A stretch of DNA of 64,000 nt from Anaerolineae bacterium. Lineage in GTDB: Bacteria > Chloroflexota > Anaerolineae > Aggregatilineales > Phototrophicaceae. This document shows, in pieces, positions 44,464 through 53,689 of this stretch (the stretch's first letter is position 1; each line of letters starts with the position of its first letter). The position numbers and the translations under genes were made by a program. The stretch is from positions 372,001 through 436,000 of the forward strand of contig JAJDZV010000008.1 of the NCBI GenBank assembly GCA_022824465.1, read 5' to 3'. Under the pieces are notes generated by a model that saw nothing but the letters and a program-made list of their open reading frames with translations, was not told the DNA's origin and ran no database searches.

Positions 44464-46359
44464 TCAGTCCCGGCGCCCAAGTTCCATTGTGCAAAGCGTG
44501 TGGGCGTCGTCGCCGCCCGGCAAGGTGAGGCGGCGCCCGCTGACGGAGTCGTACCAGCCCACGAGAATCTCATAATCTCCCGCCGCAAGATTGCTCGCGG
44601 GCAAGTAATAGACATCACGGAAGACGGCATTCGCCATCCATTTTGCCGAGTCCAGCCGCCCGTCCTGGGGATACTTGTCCGCCTGCGTCCAGAGCGTCGC
44701 GCCGGAGGAGTCTCCAGTAGCGCCATACGCATGGACGAAAGTTTTGAACGAATTTACGGAGCGCGAAAGCGGCCTCCAAATCAGCTGCAGATGCAACTCA
44801 CCGCTCGGCAAATACACGGGACAGTTCTCGACATCCAGCAGCGCCACAACCTCGCCAAATCGCGCCATCTCGGGCAAGCCGTCGGCCGAAACCGCCCAAT
44901 GCCGATATTGCCGCACGGGCAAGCCAGCGGCGTCCGTGCTAAGTACTTCCTGCATATTCCGCCGCATCCAGTCGACCACGACGCCGGCGTTCTGCCAACC
45001 CGCTTGTTCCCTGGCCACAACGTAAATGCTGTCGAATTCGCCGCTGCTGTATCGGCGCAGCTCGCTCTCAATCTCATCCGGCGCCTGGTAGGGCTTGATC
45101 GGCAAGCCAATATCTTGTGCCGCGCCAGTGTAGTAGTAGCCAAAGGCCGGATCTACCGCCAACTGAATGACCAAATCAGACTCGCTTACGCGCGAATTGA
45201 GAAAAGCGCCCAGCGCGTCCCAAGCCGGCGCCTTGCGGAATGCCGGTTCGCTGAAATGCGCGTTCACAGTCGCAAGCGCCAGCGCCATCCAGGGAATAAG
45301 CAGCAAGAATGCCAGCAACGAAACCGGCAGCTTCCTCCAGCGCCGCACGTACCCAGCCGCGTGGTAGCCGCCCAAGGCAAGCAACAAGATGAATGCTGGC
45401 GCCGCTGAAAGCGCATATCGCGGATGAAACAAGTTGTAACGCTGAGACACGACCCCGAGCAATAGGAGCGGCAGCAGCCCGGCCAAGGTCACAAAGCGAA
45501 ACTGCCGAACAGACCGCTTATGCACAAGAGCAGCCAAAAGCGCAAAAACTATAGAAAGTCCAACACCCACTGTTGACTGGTCTATGGGGAGCGTGCTTCC
45601 TAGCGCAAGCGCGGGGACAAAGCGCGTCACATAATCAGCAAGCGCAAACGGCTGGACCAAGCCGGGATAGCTATCAATGAATCCCTGCTGCACTTGCAGC
45701 AGCAGCAGACCGGCGATGAGAAGAACCGCCATGCCGCATTGAAGCGCCAGCAGACGCCACAGAAAGCCCCAATGCCTCCAGCGAGTGACGATCGCAAAAA
45801 TCGCCAAGGCGATGGTCGTAAATGACTCAGTATAGATAGTCAGCGCGGCGCAACCGCCAACGAGCGCGTACAGCAGCCAGTCGGCGCGACGCGGCCGATC
45901 AACCAGACGCAAGCCCAGCCAAAGCGAGACGATGCTGAGCCCGCCCCAATAGCCATAGTTGCGAAACTCTTGACTGTGCCAAATCTCATACGGATGAATC
46001 GCCCAAACCAATGCGGCAAGCATCCCGCAACTGCGTTTGCCTGACAAGCGCCAGCCAAGGGCGAAGGCGCCGGCGATGCCAATGCTGTTGCCCAGAACCG
46101 AAAGGTAGCGCAAGGCGAATACCGAGTCGATCCCGCCGATGATGAGATTCCAAACGCGACCCACCGCGTAAACCAACGGGGTATGCGGCTCTCCGGGCGC
46201 GATTTCCGTGAGAGCGACACTCAAAGGCGTATCGGCCCAGTAGAGGACGCTGAAGGCTTCGTCGCCCCGCAAGGGGACCGCCTCCAGCTTGTGAATCCGC
46301 AAGCCAAAACCAAGAAGAATGACCGACAAGAGCAAGCCCAAGTCGCGCAGCCAGGTCAT
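44464..46359 (-). CDS. Membrane glycosyltransferase, GT39/GT83-like (lipid-linked sugar donor)
   Basis: About 631 residues. Eleven or so hydrophobic segments fill the first 400, and the last 230 form a soluble domain outside. The first external loop has VPLRGDEAFSVLYW with the acidic pair typical of PMT/ArnT enzymes, which move a sugar from a polyprenyl phosphate to a protein or lipid. HSQEFRNYGYW follows. The C-terminal domain is beta-rich and ends LVGWYDSVSGRRL. ATG 46359 was chosen since 46395 would overlap the upstream gene by 29 bases. Neighbours suggest a surface glycosylation role. Confidence 0.83.
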   Translation of the reverse strand: MTWLRDLGLLLSVILLGFGLRIHKLEAVPLRGDEAFSVLYWADTPLSVALTEIAPGEPHTPLVYAVGRVWNLIIGGIDSVFALRYLSVLGNSIGIAGAFALGWRLSGKRSCGMLAALVWAIHPYEIWHSQEFRNYGYWGGLSIVSLWLGLRLVDRPRRADWLLYALVGGCAALTIYTESFTTIALAIFAIVTRWRHWGFLWRLLALQCGMAVLLIAGLLLLQVQQGFIDSYPGLVQPFALADYVTRFVPALALGSTLPIDQSTVGVGLSIVFALLAALVHKRSVRQFRFVTLAGLLPLLLLGVVSQRYNLFHPRYALSAAPAFILLLALGGYHAAGYVRRWRKLPVSLLAFLLLIPWMALALATVNAHFSEPAFRKAPAWDALGAFLNSRVSESDLVIQLAVDPAFGYYYTGAAQDIGLPIKPYQAPDEIESELRRYSSGEFDSIYVVAREQAGWQNAGVVVDWMRRNMQEVLSTDAAGLPVRQYRHWAVSADGLPEMARFGEVVALLDVENCPVYLPSGELHLQLIWRPLSRSVNSFKTFVHAYGATGDSSGATLWTQADKYPQDGRLDSAKWMANAVFRDVYYLPASNLAAGDYEILVGWYDSVSGRRLTLPGGDDAHTLCTMELGRRD

Positions 46360-46366
46360 TCGCGGC

Positions 46367-47128
46367 TCAGATGGTGGCTTTTTCGAATGCTTCAATCTGC
46401 TCGTCGCTCAGCGGCATCAAACTGGCGTTCTTTGCGTCGCCGGCCGCTTCCGAGAGTTGGCGCTTTGCGTCGCGCATATAGTCCTTCAAGTTTGGGCTCC
46501 GCTTCGGATCCGCGTATAGCACTGGAACCTCAGGACTCGATTCAAACTCCACCTCCGCCGACGGATCGACGAAGACGATCAAACTCTCCACATTGACCTC
46601 GGGCGCGACTTCGTCGATGGCTCGTTGAATGTGCTCGCGCGCCATTTCGGCTTCGCGAAACGGCTTGCCGATGCCGTCAAAGCGAATCGCCGAGAAGACT
46701 TTGCTAATGAGATTCTTCTTGCTGCGAAACTTGCCATCCCGCAGGGCAAACTTCTGATCGTGCCAGCGCGTCACAATCGCGAATACGCCTTGCGGGCAAA
46801 TCAAGACATGGCGCGCCGGAAAGTGGTAATAGTTGTAGATCACGCTCTTGTTGCTCAAGCCCTTCAGACCGTCCTTTATCGCATTTTCGGGCCGTGGCGC
46901 GCGCGCCCAAAGGTTGGTCATGCGGACGGAAACAATCGTCAAAACAAAGGCGGCCGGCAACACCGCCGATTGAGCGAGCAGCGTCAACGTGTCAGGCGTG
47001 TCGTTCGTGAAAAGCGACGCGTTGATGACGACAAAGCCGAGGATCAAAGCGCCAAAGGTGCCGAAAAACAAGTAGTTGGTGATCTTGCGATTGCGCCGCG
47101 CAAGTTTCTTGTTTGTCACAACGCGCAT
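46367..47128 (-). CDS. NERD-domain membrane protein
   Basis: 253 residues. Two membrane helices (about 18-40 and 47-68) precede a NERD-like domain with NYYHFPARHVLICPQGVFAI and VFVDPSAEVEF. NERD (nuclease-related domain) proteins are thought to act on nucleic acids but few have been tested. The usual catalytic Asp/Glu-x-Lys arrangement is not clear here: after VFAI comes VTRWHD where many have ETK. It ends seven bases before the glycosyltransferase start, so they share an operon. Confidence 0.7.
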   Translation of the reverse strand: MRVVTNKKLARRNRKITNYLFFGTFGALILGFVVINASLFTNDTPDTLTLLAQSAVLPAAFVLTIVSVRMTNLWARAPRPENAIKDGLKGLSNKSVIYNYYHFPARHVLICPQGVFAIVTRWHDQKFALRDGKFRSKKNLISKVFSAIRFDGIGKPFREAEMAREHIQRAIDEVAPEVNVESLIVFVDPSAEVEFESSPEVPVLYADPKRSPNLKDYMRDAKRQLSEAAGDAKNASLMPLSDEQIEAFEKATI

Positions 47129-47185
47129 GGTACCCTCTCAACGTCCCTGCAAACCTAGCCGCGGCCGAAACCGGGCGCGGTCGCG

Positions 47186-49072
47186 CTATCTCTGCGCCAG
47201 ACAGTCGACGCGCCGTTGCACCGCCGCTTCCGCCTGCGCTTTGACTTGCTCCCAACTCGTGGCAAAAATGCTGGCGACTTGTCTTTGGTATCTCTGACGC
47301 TGTTCGTGAATGTAAACCTCTAAGGTCGGTCGTCGATCGGACTCTGGTGTGTTGTCGAAATCCGCTTCCAATCGCTCTCGCGGCGGATATTGTTCAATAT
47401 GGAAAAACTGGCCGAGATGGTCAATTCCAACCACGAGACGTTCGAGTTGCTCGAGCCTGCCGCGGACGTCTGCTTCCAGACGATGAGAAATGCGCAGCGA
47501 AAGCTCACAACGATTTGAAAGATCCCAGACGAGGTTCATGGTTTCCGGATACGGACCGCATACCTGGTGACCAGGCGCATAGCCCAAGAAGTACTCGCCG
47601 ATCCAGGAATTGTCCGCCTCGTTAAATTCATCGACTTCATTATCCGCGTCAACGATTATTTGAATTCGATGCAGATCATTCCTATACGCGTCCACTAAGA
47701 AAGGACCCAGATTAAAGAACTGTCTGGCGCCTGGTCCAAGCTGACTCGGTCCAATATCAAACCGCCTTTCAGCGGATGCAATCCCCGACGCCACATGAAA
47801 ATCCTGGACAACCACCGTGATCTTGCCGTCATCGGTATCGAACCAGTCTTGGCCCGTGTTGACAATCGGCACGTTTATGGAAGCGTCAAGACCGCAATAC
47901 AAGGGGAACGGGTTGATTTCGGTCCAGCCTATGACCAGATTCACGTTCTGCGGCGATTCGGGAGTCTCTGGCACGAAATAGGTCACATAATTTGCTTCGG
48001 TAACTTCGGCGCAAATCAAGTCCCCGAAACGCACTGTCGGCAAAATCACCCAATTCTCCGGACTATGCGCTGGCGGGATTGCCGCCCGCACCTCACCCAT
48101 GACCGCGACAGTGAGATCTTCCGCCGGCACGCGCATGCAATGCGTCACCGGCTCCGGCAGCGCGTTTACCGCGCCAGCCACATGCAGCTCTTGCGGAATC
48201 AGTGACGACAGTTTGTAGAGCGTGCCCATCCGCAGCACCTCCAGCGAATAATCTTGCGGTTGAGCCACTGCCCACGGCGAGTGGAATCCATGCTGTATTT
48301 CACAGTCCAAACTGAATGAAGACCTGGCGGTTATCTCAATGTCTTCCGGATCAAATAGCAGAGAACCACAGCTCGGGTACGCGCGCATTATTGAAGTGTC
48401 TTGCACGACATTGGGCAAAATCTGCCTGCCCAAAGGAATGCCGGCCGAAACCTCTTCGGTCGCCGGCGTCCGCAACTCAGCCGTAATTCGCGCAATGCCG
48501 TCCATGGCAATGTTCACTGGTTCGCTGCCGTCTCCCGGGCCGAGTACTTGCGCCGTCGATAGCGCCGAAAGCTCGAATGCGCCGCCGGTCGTCCAAGCCC
48601 AGTAAGTCAGCACCGACGCGCCGGATGTGTCCGCATAAAACTCGAACCCGACTGGCAGATTGAAACCTACCCACACCACCGGCTCCGTGATAATGGCCGG
48701 TTCCGACAGCTCGATCCGGTTGACGCCGGTCAGCCCGATGCCCACTTGCTCGCGATAAATCAAGGTGGCGTCCACCGGCGATCCGCCATTGCCATCCTGG
48801 TATACCAGCAAATCAATGTTGCCGCCCGGAACTATCGTAGCCACCGAAATGCTCACAGCATCCAGCGCCACCGGCAAACCCACACCCAAGGGCGTCAAAT
48901 CAAAGCCATTGATCACGACCGACGGTTCGCCCTCTATATAGAATACGGCGTTGCCGTCTCCGCTATTGTTGACCAGCACCGTATCGCCAGCGGCGGCTCG
49001 CCCGAGAAACAGAACAGCAGCGATAGCGATTATGCCTATGGCGAGCGGCGCGCGTCTCATTGATCTGCGCAT
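47186..49072 (-). CDS. Secreted protein with CARDB-like domain
   Basis: About 628 residues with a signal peptide (hydrophobic core APLAIGIIAIAAVLFLG, cleavage after AAAG). The first 200 residues are beta-rich. A CARDB-like adhesion domain spans about 395-510, with ASINVPIVNTGQDWF and the closing DNEVDEFNEADNSW. The last 110 residues are helical and charged. No catalytic motif is seen. The start at 49072 has GGTGGAAGG upstream. First gene of a minus-strand run with the NERD and glycosyltransferase genes. Confidence 0.75.
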   Translation of the reverse strand: MRRSMRRAPLAIGIIAIAAVLFLGRAAAGDTVLVNNSGDGNAVFYIEGEPSVVINGFDLTPLGVGLPVALDAVSISVATIVPGGNIDLLVYQDGNGGSPVDATLIYREQVGIGLTGVNRIELSEPAIITEPVVWVGFNLPVGFEFYADTSGASVLTYWAWTTGGAFELSALSTAQVLGPGDGSEPVNIAMDGIARITAELRTPATEEVSAGIPLGRQILPNVVQDTSIMRAYPSCGSLLFDPEDIEITARSSFSLDCEIQHGFHSPWAVAQPQDYSLEVLRMGTLYKLSSLIPQELHVAGAVNALPEPVTHCMRVPAEDLTVAVMGEVRAAIPPAHSPENWVILPTVRFGDLICAEVTEANYVTYFVPETPESPQNVNLVIGWTEINPFPLYCGLDASINVPIVNTGQDWFDTDDGKITVVVQDFHVASGIASAERRFDIGPSQLGPGARQFFNLGPFLVDAYRNDLHRIQIIVDADNEVDEFNEADNSWIGEYFLGYAPGHQVCGPYPETMNLVWDLSNRCELSLRISHRLEADVRGRLEQLERLVVGIDHLGQFFHIEQYPPRERLEADFDNTPESDRRPTLEVYIHEQRQRYQRQVASIFATSWEQVKAQAEAAVQRRVDCLAQR

Positions 49073-49181
49073 GATACCTTCCACCTCGACAGACTTGCGA
49101 TGCGTCAATAGCGTATTGTAGGTTCGTTTCCTCTATTGGTCAAGCAAGCGACAGGGACTGGCTTACTCGCCCGGGCATCAT

Positions 49182-49187
49182 TATAAT
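49182..49187 (+). promoter_or_regulatory. -10 box before yajC-secD-secF
   Basis: A perfect TATAAT lies 33 bases before the yajC ATG. No -35 is clear. Confidence 0.45.
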
Positions 49188-49219
49188 AGTCGACTGCGTG
49201 TGAGAAGCGGAAACACATC

Positions 49220-49552
49220 ATGCTGGAATTCGTGCTGGTCTTCGCCGTTCTGTCCCTTGTCCTCGGCGGCTATTGGGCGCTGGTCGTCTTTCCCAAGCAG
49301 CGCGCGTTCCAGCACAAACAGAAGCTGGCGCGCTCCCTGCATGTCGGCGACCAAATTGTTACCTATGGCGGCATCATAGGTAAGATTATGGACATCGACG
49401 CCGACAAAGGCATCTCACATGTCGAGATCGCTGAGGGCGTGCGCATTACGCTGCTGACAGCCGCGCTGCAGCAGATCTACGATCCTGAACAGGTCGCTCA
49501 TAACGCCGGCATTGGCGTCAGTAAACCGCAAGCCGAGCAAAAATCATCGTGA
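49220..49552 (+). CDS. yajC: Preprotein translocase subunit YajC
   Basis: 110 residues, one N-terminal membrane helix (LEFVLVFAVLSLVLGGYWAL) then VVFPKQRAFQHKQKLARSL and the conserved VGDQIVTYGGIIGKI. Accessory subunit of the SecDF complex at the membrane. It lies 31 bases ahead of secD on the same strand. Confidence 0.93.
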   Translation: MLEFVLVFAVLSLVLGGYWALVVFPKQRAFQHKQKLARSLHVGDQIVTYGGIIGKIMDIDADKGISHVEIAEGVRITLLTAALQQIYDPEQVAHNAGIGVSKPQAEQKSS

Positions 49553-49583
49553 CTATCGTCGGCGAAGAGGAAGGCAGCCCAGA

Positions 49584-51080
49584 ATGAGCAGTCATGCTCG
49601 CTGGCTAATCATTATCGTTTTGTTAAGCGCCTTTTGCATTTGGGTCGCCACCCCGCCCGCGTTCAAGGGCGTGGACACTGCTGCTTGCGCGGCTTTGGCC
49701 GGCGCAGAGCCCGGCGACCTCAAATGTACGGAAAACCTGGAAATCGACGCGAACGGCGATGGTATTGTTGAGTTTGCGCTTAACATCACGCAGAGCCTCG
49801 GACTTGATCTGGTGGGCGGTTTGCGCGTCCTGTTGCAAGCCGATATCTCAGCGCAGAACTTCACGCTCGAAGACTTGAATGAAACGGCAAACAACGTGTC
49901 GCGCCGCGTCAATGCCCTCGGCTTGACCGAGGCAACGGTCCAAGTGCAAGGACGCGACCGAATCCTGGTCGAGTTGCCCGGCGTCCGCGACCCGGCGCAA
50001 GCCATCGCCACGATTCAGCAGACGGCTCTGCTCGAATTCGTCGACTTCGGCGGCCTTTCCAATCAAGCCCGCGCTCTGGTTGGCGACGAAATCGTCACCA
50101 GCGAACAAGTCGAGTTGCGCAAGAACGCGGTGCTTGCTGAAGGCGAACAGGACCCCCTCGCCGGGCGCCTGGCGCACCCGGTTAGCGGCCTGCCCTTCCG
50201 CACGGTGATGACTGGCGCCGGCTTGCAAGCCGCAAGCGCCGTGCTCTCCCCCCCGCAAGGAACGGGCAGCCCGGAATGGATGATCAACTTTGAGATCAAG
50301 GAAGAATTCCAGGACATATTCGGCAGTTTCACCCGCGACCGCATAGGCGAGCCGATGGCCATCGTGCTGGACGGCGAAGTTCTGTCCGCCCCGATCATTC
50401 AGGCGCAGCTCTCTTCCGGCGGCGTTATCACTGGTCAGTTCACTGAAGATGAGGCAAATACCTTGGCGCTGCAATTGCGCTCCGGCGCGCTGCCCATTCC
50501 ACTTCGCATAGAAAGCACTCACGAAGTCGGCGCCACGCTGGGACAAGAATCAGTCCGTCTCAGCGTACAGGCCGGCGTAGTCGGCGTAATTGTGGTGCTC
50601 GCCTTCATGCTGATTTACTACCGGCTGCCCGGCGTCGCCGCAGACCTGGCGCTAATTGTATTTATCTTCCTAAATATCGCCGTCTTCAAGCTCCTGCCAG
50701 TGACGCTAACCTTGCCAGCAATCACCGGCTTCCTGATATCAATTGGCACCGCAGTCGACGGCAACATCCTAATATTCGAGCGAATCAAAGAAGAACTGCG
50801 CGCCGGCTTGCCCCTGGACGCGGCGCTGAAAGCCGGCTTCGACCGCGCCTGGACTTCTATCCGCGATTCGAATCTATCCACCATCATTATCTGCGGCATA
50901 CTTTTCATGTTTGGGCAAACTCCGGGCGCCAGCATTGTCGCCGGTTTCGCTGTGACGCTGGCGATTGGCCTCGCGCTAAACCTCTTCACCGCTGTCATCG
51001 TCACGCGTACCTTCCTCTATGTTCTGGTCGGGCTTTTCCGCAGCGCCGTGACAAACAATCGCGCGATTCTCGGCGCCTAG
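49584..51080 (+). CDS. secD: Protein translocase subunit SecD
   Basis: Proton-driven subunit that pulls secreted proteins across the membrane with SecF. 498 residues. One N-terminal helix, then the periplasmic-type P1 region (SLGLDLVGGLRVLLQADI, LVELPGVRDPAQAI), then a five-helix RND half with TAVDGNILIFERIKEEL. ATG 49584 was chosen over an upstream in-frame start that overlaps yajC. secF begins 12 bases later. The P1 domain is shorter than in E. coli, as in many non-proteobacteria. Confidence 0.95.
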   Translation: MSSHARWLIIIVLLSAFCIWVATPPAFKGVDTAACAALAGAEPGDLKCTENLEIDANGDGIVEFALNITQSLGLDLVGGLRVLLQADISAQNFTLEDLNETANNVSRRVNALGLTEATVQVQGRDRILVELPGVRDPAQAIATIQQTALLEFVDFGGLSNQARALVGDEIVTSEQVELRKNAVLAEGEQDPLAGRLAHPVSGLPFRTVMTGAGLQAASAVLSPPQGTGSPEWMINFEIKEEFQDIFGSFTRDRIGEPMAIVLDGEVLSAPIIQAQLSSGGVITGQFTEDEANTLALQLRSGALPIPLRIESTHEVGATLGQESVRLSVQAGVVGVIVVLAFMLIYYRLPGVAADLALIVFIFLNIAVFKLLPVTLTLPAITGFLISIGTAVDGNILIFERIKEELRAGLPLDAALKAGFDRAWTSIRDSNLSTIIICGILFMFGQTPGASIVAGFAVTLAIGLALNLFTAVIVTRTFLYVLVGLFRSAVTNNRAILGA

Positions 51081-51092
51081 GGACGGTGAGCT

Positions 51093-52052
51093 ATGTTCAA
51101 TATCGTTCAAAAGCGCCGCTGGTATTTCTTGCTCTCCGCCACCTTTATCCTGCCCGGCTTGGCAATCATGATCTTCTCGACCCTATCAACCGGCGCGCCC
51201 TTCCGTTTGAGCATCGACTTCCTCGGCGGCAGCATCTACGAACTCAAGTTTGATCAAGCTGGCGCCACCGAAGACGGTCTTCGCGGCGTCTTCGCCTCGG
51301 TCGGCGACGATAGCGTCATCATCCAGCAGATCGGCGCCGCTGACGATTATCGCTGGTCCGTCCGCGCCGGCTTCCATGACGTCAGCGTCACCAACGATAT
51401 CCTCGAGCGTCTTGCCCGCCTGGCGCCGGTTGATCGCGACAGCTTTCGCGTGGAAACAGTATCGGCGACAATCGGGCAAGAAGTCACGCGCTCCGCTCTT
51501 GCCGCCGTCGCCGTCGGCGCCTTGGTGATCACCGGCTTCATCGTCATCGCCTTCCGCCAGGTACCAAACGCCATTCGCTACGGCGTCTGCGCCATCGCCG
51601 CCATGATCCACGATATCCTGGTCGTCATGGGCGTGATGTCGCTCTTCGGCTTGCTGCTCGGCTGGGAAATCGACGCGCTCTTCCTCACCGCCGTGCTCAC
51701 CGTGGTCGGCTTCTCAGTCCAGGACTCTATCGTTGTATTCGACCGTATCCGAGAGAATATCCCGAAACACCTGGGCGAGCCCTACGAGACGATCGTCAAT
51801 CGGAGCATCTGGGAGACGATTCACCGTTCCCTGGCGACTCAACTCAACGCATTCTTTATCATGATCGCCATCTTGCTCTTCGGCGGCGAAACCGTGAAGC
51901 AGTTCATCGCGATTCTCTTCATCGGCTTGCTCTCGGGCACATACTCGTCGATCTTTACCGCCGTGCCGCTCCTGGTCGCCTGGGAGAAGGGCGAATTGCC
52001 TTTCGTTGGTCGTGGTTGGCATACGGCAGAAGAGGCCGTGGAACACGTCTAG
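51093..52052 (+). CDS. secF: Protein translocase subunit SecF
   Basis: 319 residues, six membrane helices. SIDFLGGSIYELKF opens the small external domain and VGFSVQDSIVVFDRIRENI is the SecF signature. Partner of SecD. The stop is 12 bases from the stop of convergent purH. secG is encoded separately at 59931. Confidence 0.95.
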   Translation: MFNIVQKRRWYFLLSATFILPGLAIMIFSTLSTGAPFRLSIDFLGGSIYELKFDQAGATEDGLRGVFASVGDDSVIIQQIGAADDYRWSVRAGFHDVSVTNDILERLARLAPVDRDSFRVETVSATIGQEVTRSALAAVAVGALVITGFIVIAFRQVPNAIRYGVCAIAAMIHDILVVMGVMSLFGLLLGWEIDALFLTAVLTVVGFSVQDSIVVFDRIRENIPKHLGEPYETIVNRSIWETIHRSLATQLNAFFIMIAILLFGGETVKQFIAILFIGLLSGTYSSIFTAVPLLVAWEKGELPFVGRGWHTAEEAVEHV

Positions 52053-52064
52053 TTCAATCCCTGG

Positions 52065-53603
52065 CTAATGTCGGAAATGCCGGCAGCCCGTGAAGATCAT
52101 CGCCATATCGAAGTAGTCGGCCGCTTCTATCACTTGGCTGTCGCGTATCGACCCGCCCGGCTGGACGACGCAAGTCACGCCAGCGCGCGCCGCGTGCTCA
52201 ATGCTGTCCGGAAAAGGGAAAAACGCATCCGACGCCATCGCCGCGTTGGTCGTCTCTACCGCCGCTTTCTTGATCGCCAGCTCCGCCGCATCCACCCGGC
52301 TCGGCAACCCGCCGCCGATGCCCACCGTCCGTTTGCCCTGCGCCAGGACGATCGCGTTCGAGCGAACATGCTGCACTGCTTTCCAGGCAAATACCAGCGA
52401 CTCCATTTCTTCCGCGATAGGCGCGCGCTTGGTTACCGTGCGCATGGCGGCGCCCGCCGGATCGCCCACATCATAGCGCTGCAATAGCAAGCCGTTCATC
52501 ACGCTGCGCACTTCGAATCCGCCGCCTTGAAAGGGCTCCTCCATGCGCAGCACGCGGCAGTTTCGTCGTCCGCTCTGCAAATGCGCTAGCGCGGCGTCGC
52601 TAAAAGCCGGCGCGACAAGCGCTTCCACGAACAAGGAGCCCAGCGCCGCGATTAGGTCCACATCTACTTCGTCGTTGACTGCGATGATCCCGCCGAAGGA
52701 TGAGACCCGATCGGAGGCCAAAGCCAGCGGGAATGCCTCCGCCACAGTTTCCGCGCTCGCGATACCCGTCGGATTTAAATGCTTGACGATGACAACCGTA
52801 GGCTCGTCAAAACTGCTGACCGCCCGCCAAGCGCTGTCTACATCGAGGATGTTGTTGTAGGAAAGCTGCTTGCCCGCCAGCTGGCCCGCGCCCAAGGGGG
52901 CGCCGCTCTCGCCGCTGCCGTAATAAGCCGACGCTTGATGCGGATTCTCGCCATATCGAAGATCATGACTCCTCTGGACGCCAAACGCAATGCTGTCCGG
53001 CACATCGCCGTCATCCGGCTCGGCAATCTCTGATTCACTTAGATAAGCGTAAATCGAGGTGTCATAATCGCGACAATGCCCAAAAGCCTTCACCGCCAGC
53101 TCCCGCCGCTGCCGCAAGCTGGTGGCGCCGCGAGTCTTCAGCGCCACGATGACATCTGAATAATCCAGCGGATCGCAGAGAACCGTCACCCGAGCGAAGT
53201 TTTTCGCCGCTCCCCGCAGCAGCGTCACGCCGCCGACATCTATCTGCTCGATCGCCTCTTCGGTCGTTACCTCCGGCTGCTTGATAGTCTCGCCAAATGG
53301 ATACAGGTTGCAGACGACCATCGTGATCGGCGCGAACCCAAAATCCGCCAACTCTTGCATGTCGGCGTCCGTGTCCCGCGCCAGGATCCCGCCGTGAATC
53401 GCCGGATGGAGGGTCTTGACGCGCCCGCCTAACATTTCCGCCTGCCTTGTCACACGCTCCACGCCGGTCACCGGAATGCCGGCGTCCATCAAGGTCTGTG
53501 CTGTGCCGCCGCTAGCGACGACTTCCCAGCCCAAACCGACCAGTTCCTTGGCAAATCCGAGCAAGCCGCGCTTGCTTGAAACGCTGAATAGCGCCCTAGG
53601 CAT
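52065..53603 (-). CDS. purH: AICAR formyltransferase / IMP cyclohydrolase
   Basis: Last two steps of purine synthesis: formylation of AICAR, then ring closure to IMP. 512 residues. The cyclohydrolase part has GFAKELVGLGWEVVASGGTA and GGRVKTLHPAIHGGIL. The transformylase part has DLRYGENPHQASAYY, IVKHLNPTGIA (Thr where many have Cys) and VVQPGGSIRD. ATG 53603 has GGGGAAA upstream and a TATAAT box at 53650-53645. AICAR also arises from HisF in the his operon of this window. Confidence 0.96.
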   Translation of the reverse strand: MPRALFSVSSKRGLLGFAKELVGLGWEVVASGGTAQTLMDAGIPVTGVERVTRQAEMLGGRVKTLHPAIHGGILARDTDADMQELADFGFAPITMVVCNLYPFGETIKQPEVTTEEAIEQIDVGGVTLLRGAAKNFARVTVLCDPLDYSDVIVALKTRGATSLRQRRELAVKAFGHCRDYDTSIYAYLSESEIAEPDDGDVPDSIAFGVQRSHDLRYGENPHQASAYYGSGESGAPLGAGQLAGKQLSYNNILDVDSAWRAVSSFDEPTVVIVKHLNPTGIASAETVAEAFPLALASDRVSSFGGIIAVNDEVDVDLIAALGSLFVEALVAPAFSDAALAHLQSGRRNCRVLRMEEPFQGGGFEVRSVMNGLLLQRYDVGDPAGAAMRTVTKRAPIAEEMESLVFAWKAVQHVRSNAIVLAQGKRTVGIGGGLPSRVDAAELAIKKAAVETTNAAMASDAFFPFPDSIEHAARAGVTCVVQPGGSIRDSQVIEAADYFDMAMIFTGCRHFRH

Positions 53604-53644
53604 GAGATTTCCCCGCCACATCTAGCATCCCACGATACGCAAAG

Positions 53645-53650
53645 ATTATA
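53645..53650 (-). promoter_or_regulatory. -10 box of purH
   Basis: Perfect TATAAT on the minus strand, 42 bases before the purH start, between thiQ and purH. A weak TTGCCG lies 16 bases further upstream. It suggests purH has its own promoter and is not part of the thi operon. Confidence 0.5.
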
Positions 53651-53689
53651 TTGCCTTGCGCTAGCCCGGCAAAGGGAACAGATTGAGCT

